From Lycorma delicatula (taxonomy: Eukaryota; Arthropoda; Insecta; Hemiptera; Fulgoridae): 64,000 bases of DNA. A program made the translations under genes and the position numbers. The notes under the pieces were generated by a model. That model did no database searches, had not been told where the DNA came from, and worked only from the letters and a program-made list of their open reading frames with translations. The stretch spans positions 157,214,575 through 157,278,574 of the forward strand of contig NC_134455.1 in assembly GCF_047948215.1 (NCBI RefSeq), in the 5' to 3' direction. The stretch's first letter is position 1; every line of letters begins with the position of its first letter. Positions 59,561 through 64,000 of the stretch are shown here, piece after piece.

Positions 59561-59929
59561 TCTTAAGTAAATTAAGAGGACGTTGAGTAAATTGAATTGT
59601 AGGACAAAATTGTCGTCATTACGATCAACACTTGTTTTGTTGTTATGAGAATAGTATTTTTGGTGTTTAAAGACTCAGTCAGTTAATGATCTGTGTGCAT
59701 AATCTAATTGAAGTTAGATATAGGAAGAATTTTTGTGTGAAACCTTTGGTGTTAGGGGAAGGGACGGGGATCGCGCTGCCGCAAATCGGTTAATTTGATA
59801 GTTGAGGGTTGTAAGTTATGTTAGGTGGTCGTGGTTGGAAGAGGCCATACGAAGGCGATAGTAGGTTGTGTAAGTACACTGATAGAAATGTCTATCAGTG
59901 TAATAAATATCAAGATGTCTATCAGATAA
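59561..59929. other. Possible 3' UTR of the R1-type relic, then spacer
   Basis: Moderately G-rich on the plus strand, with no open frame. A short tandem of GATAGAAATGTCTATCAGTG-like units lies near 59880-59920. Confidence 0.4.
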
Positions 59930-60175
59930 TAAAAAAAAAATTATTAGTGAAATAAAATTTTATGTACTTTTAAAAATATGTAAATGTAATTTAATAGATG
60001 TCACAAATGTTTATAAGCAATATATTTGATGAAACATCTGATTATTTAATATTAATTGAAATTTATAATTTAGAATCGTATTATTTTGGGATTTTCTTAT
60101 TGAATTTTTATAAAAATTGTATATTTATTTTTAAAAAATCATTTTATTTAATTATTTGATAGAAAAATAAAATAC
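59930..60175 (-). repeat. Interspersed repeat family X, copy 5 (5' part only)
   Basis: On the minus strand it matches the extended 5' module of copies 2 and 3 (AATACGATTCTAAATT, TTAATATTAAATAATCAGATGTTTCATCAAA, then TAAAATTTTATTTCACTAATAA). The 3' two-thirds of the family is absent. Confidence 0.75.
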
Positions 60176-60239
60176 ATTTTTGAATTGCATTCAATTTAAA
60201 GTGAAAATTGAAAATTTTGTTTCCCTTGTGCAAAATAGG

Positions 60240-60660
60240 CAAAAGGTTTCTGGTGTTTCGTATAAATAAAAGTTAATAATAATTAAAGTATTTCGTTTAG
60301 TGATCCACTGTATACTGGTTGCAAATATTAATTTTGACCTTACTGTATAGAATAATCGGTTTTTATTATTGGATTATAGGTAAACAATTTATTTAAAGAG
60401 TAATCAAGGGACTTTTACTCTAACTTAATATTTCAAGTAAGATTGTTGAATTAATAATTGTATAATTATTTGATGTCAATAAAAACTAATATTTTAGCAA
60501 TTGTGTAACTATCCACTTTTATTAAAAAATTGGAGGATCGTATATCACTTTCGAATGAATTAAGTTTAAATGAAGTGCAGCAAAAATATATATATATATA
60601 TATGCAATTTAAAAGACGTACGAGGAATCATGTGGTGTCCATATCAGATTATCAAAATAT
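60240..60660. repeat. Repeat modules A (plus, 60248-60390) and B (minus, 60400-60655)
   Basis: Module A matches 35155-35295 in the same orientation; module B matches 34849-35105 in reverse complement. At 35 kb the order is B+ then A+; here it is A+ then B-. A short TA run interrupts B at about 60588-60604. Confidence 0.75.
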
Positions 60661-62243
60661 AACTTTTTATTAAATTATCTTTAAACTTATTAAAACTATT
60701 TAATAATTGTAAACAATAGTATTACGCTACAGTAGTGTTAAAACAGGTTGGAAAATGAAAGCTGTTTACTGATAATAAACTACAGATTACTACTACATTA
60801 CATTGACTAACTATTCCGTTAATCACTTTCAGTTTAACCTTTCTGTATTATACATTGATATAATGTATTTATTGCATAGATGATGTGAATAAATGAGGTT
60901 AGCCATTCACAGTATTTGAATTTATACGGTAAAATGTCATCAATGTTCATGTAATCTTACAAAAATAAATTACAGTTTGTCTTATTGATTTATTTTATTT
61001 TTAAACTGTTTGCTTATATTGACAGCAAATTATTCCTTTTCAAATAAAGACATAAAGTATCGATAACCACGTATATTTTAATATAGTTAATACTCTGGCT
61101 TGTAGTCTATTTTAAGTAAATTACATAAAATTAAAAAAATAAAAATAAAGTAAGCTGATGGATGTTTTACATCTAATATCAGCAAGGACAGCTGTCGACT
61201 GATATAAATGATTATCGGTTTAGTGAATATCTGCTAAATTCCATTCCATATAATCAAATAAATGATTGGTTTTTGAAGAAAATGTAAATATAGTTACAAT
61301 TTTCAACTTTTTTCTAGTAGTTAGAAAATTGTTCCAACGTGACTTACTGGAGGAAAAAATAATTAATATGTAACCTTTAATGACAAGAAAATAATATTTA
61401 AGTATTTAAAAAGATTTAATGGCAATATAATTTATTGATAATTAACTCAATTGATCTGTAAACAAGATTTGTGATTTGTAGAATATTTATATTGGATTTT
61501 ATAAATAAATAAGTGAAGTTAACTTGAAATAAACTCCAAATAACTAGCTAATTATTCTGAATATCCATTAATTTAAATAGGATTACTTGTGACTAAATTT
61601 ATCCCATCATAGTAACTGATTAAATAATTTTAATCATAGGAAGTGAAAATAATTTTGATCTTAGAGAAAAATTACTGTTTACGGGTATATATTGAATATA
61701 TAACAATAGTATAAACATTTGTAATCATATAATTACAATCAAATAAATGTTATTCTTCCAATAAAAATTTAAATACATCTCGTGTTTGTTATGGTAATAA
61801 TAGATGGTGCAAAATCATTGTAATCTTTCTATATCTAATATATATACAGTTATTTTTGTTTTGTTTTTTTTTTTTTTACAATCGGTTCCTTTTATGTGAA
61901 AGTAAATCGTATGTTAAAACATACATAAAAGAGAAAGAATTTAAATAACTATTAGTATACATTAAATATCTGGAAAATACAATAAAACAATAAAACCATT
62001 ATGCTAAGATGAGAACAGATGAGTAGAATCACAGTTATTCCTCACATCAGTGGAAAAGGAGCAAACTGATATAAAAGTCCAACAACTCAGAAACGTTTAA
62101 AATGGAACCATTTAAAAGAAATTATATTTTACTAGGATCTAAAGTAGGGTCTTGCAGCGATTACAGAGTAGTTAAAATATTTTGTTTAAAATTTTTTTTG
62201 AACTTTCACAAATTTGTTTAATAATAATAGTTAATTTTAACCA

Positions 62244-62244
<1 letters not shown>
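60661..62244. other. AT-rich noncoding DNA
   Basis: No gene or repeat recognised apart from a T-run near 61863-61878. Confidence 0.55.

Positions 62245-62295
<51 letters not shown>
62245..62295. repeat. (CA)n microsatellite
   Basis: A CA dinucleotide run of about 48 bp preceded by CGCG. Confidence 0.95.
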
Positions 62296-62297
<2 letters not shown>

Positions 62298-64000
62298 TAG
62301 ATTTCTTTAATAAATATAATTAATGAAATAGATATTGCAATAACTAAATGAAGAAATTTTATTTGTAGTAATCTATCTACTTAAACTACACACTAACGTT
62401 GGTTTAAATCACACTGCTATATGTAGTCTTTATAATTATTCAGTTAAGCAAACTCGTTTTTGGTGACTCTTTGAAAATAGAGAATAAATAGAGCTACAAC
62501 TATAAGAGGTATTTTAAAATTTAAAAACTCTGATAGCATGAAATTAAATTAATTATGTTTAATGTTGTTTAAAATTTTGATTAATTACTGCAGCTGATAA
62601 CAGAAATTAAAGTCGATAAAAGTAAATTTACGAAAAATCCAAATCTTCTCATGGGATTTATACAGTATTATATTAATACATTTAAAAGAACAAAGTAATA
62701 CCAGAATATTAGTAATATTAGTATTACTAATCTCTTCTAATATCAGTAATATCAGAAAATAACTAATATTATTAGTTAAAAAATTCCTAACTAAAATGTG
62801 GATAGTTTAAAATTGGTATAGTTTATAATTAAGTAAAAAATTTATTAACCGAAAAACAAGCTGAAACATTCCGGTGTGATTACTAAATATTTCTACAGTA
62901 TAAATATGTGTAGTAAAATTATGAGACGAATAAGCAAAATTTTAAGGGATGCCAACGGTAATGAGTGGTTTTATGGTGGTATTAAATGGTGTAATATACT
63001 CTAGTATCACGTGTCTCCATGGAACTTGAACTAATATAAAATACCACTCAATAATAATGAACTTGTATTGCGAATTTGGTTAAAATGCTTGTTTAACAAT
63101 CTCGTATATAGTGATATGTAGGTTAATTACATAGATTATTTATTTGTTAAATGTAAATATATATAACATATGAATTCTATAAAAAAATATAAATGTCATA
63201 CGCATTCTATAAATAAATGTAATCGTAAAATAAAAACGTTAAAAATAAAACCAAATTACGAAGTTTAAATTTAAATCCAATCATTAGCTGACCAATTTTT
63301 TATTTATTTTTGAAATATTTTACTTTGTCCGACCTCATCAGTAACTATAGAATAGATGGATTTCTTTAATAAATATTGCAAGATACTGGAATATTCCTTA
63401 GAAGAGATTAGTGAAAAAATTAGAAGCGATACCATGCTACAATAATAGAACTTTTTGCTTTGTTTTCAGCTTGCTGTAAAACTTTCTTACGTAGAAATAA
63501 ATTAATAACCGTAAAGAAAATAAAACATTAAGAATATTTGAAAAAAAAAACGGTTTCAGATTGTAAAAGGTATCAAAAAACTAACAAATTAACATGAAAT
63601 AGAAGGAGTGGATTTGCATAAGTCAGGTTAATAAATGATGATTAAAAATTGCAAAAATTCATTAATAAATCTTCTGTATGAAGTAAGATCTTAGATCCTG
63701 TTTTTATTTCTTCTTAGAATTAAGTTTTAACTTATTTTGCAATTCCGAATATTCATTAAAGAAAAGACGTATTAGTAAGTAGAGAATATTTTTTCTGAAG
63801 ATTTTGGTGTTTTTATATTTAAAATAGTATTAAGGAGTGAGTAGATATGTAATTTAATAGATTTTAATGGAAGTATAACTTTTAACGCTAGCCGTATTGA
63901 CAACAGGTAGTTGACTAGGGGACGCCGTCTTCTTTGTTTAGTCGTGTGTGTTCGTGTGAGGTTGCGTTAGTTGCTGCTATATGGACAGATCGGACCACGT
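62296..64000. other. AT-rich noncoding DNA
   Basis: No gene recognised. The last about 110 bp (63890-64000) rise in GC and could be the edge of another element or exon, which cannot be judged because the window stops. Confidence 0.5.

Noticed and set aside
63890..64000. GC-richer window edge as a gene promoter or exon
   Set aside because: Only 110 bp visible, with no motif or open frame to support it.

Overview
This window looks like repeat-rich arthropod nuclear DNA, most likely insect. It is very AT-rich, its microsatellites are long, and nearly every stretch with coding character is a transposable element or the wreck of one. The element set (R4/Dong-like, R1, I and Jockey clades, a Tc1/mariner-type transposase, tRNA-derived SINEs) is typical of arthropods. 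A hemipteran is my impression only, not proven. I see no confident single-copy host gene, rRNA, genuine tRNA or CRISPR.

Layout. 0-7.2 kb is AT-rich with one tRNA-derived SINE (minus, about 1.8-1.95 kb) and a CA microsatellite. 7.2-10.6 kb is a composite retroelement: the 5' end and ORF1 of an I-clade element joined at a TTGA microhomology to the RT half of an R4/Dong-like element, with TAA repeats on both sides. 14.5-18.6 kb holds decayed LINE pieces: an RT relic with a strong hairpin, a Jockey-clade RT relic and a truncated R1-type ORF1. 19.4-23.6 kb has a SINE with a perfect 14-bp target duplication and fragments of an endonuclease/RT LINE group on both strands. 27-28.6 kb is a 5'-truncated R1-clade RT with one long open frame (minus). 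30.3-31.6 kb is a dead Tc1/mariner-type transposase. 32.5-40.8 kb carries four copies of one interspersed repeat family; one is split by a complete ORF1-only I-clade element with a 12-bp target duplication. 44.6-45.0 kb is another R1 relic.

The centrepiece is at 47.5-52.5 kb: an apparently intact R4/Dong-like element with a 1194-residue ORF (Myb-like N-terminus, RT with YMDD, cysteine/histidine knuckle, PD-(D/E)XK-type endonuclease). It sits inside a (TAA)n array with about 660 bp of pure TAA upstream and about 230 bp downstream. Immediately after it comes another LINE relic (52.5-53.5 kb). At 54.6-56.7 kb is a broken copy of an uncharacterised multi-copy arthropod protein family, split by a SINE with a 10-bp target duplication. 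58.4-59.6 kb is an R1 relic. 59.9-60.7 kb holds repeat modules also found near 35 kb, one of them inverted relative to its neighbour.

Together the elements read as a record of nested insertion. Some act on others: the SINEs presumably need LINE enzymes, the ORF1-only element needs an ORF2 supplied in trans, and the composite is best explained by template switching during target-primed reverse transcription. The only element here that looks able to encode its own complete machinery is the one at 48.2-52.3 kb.
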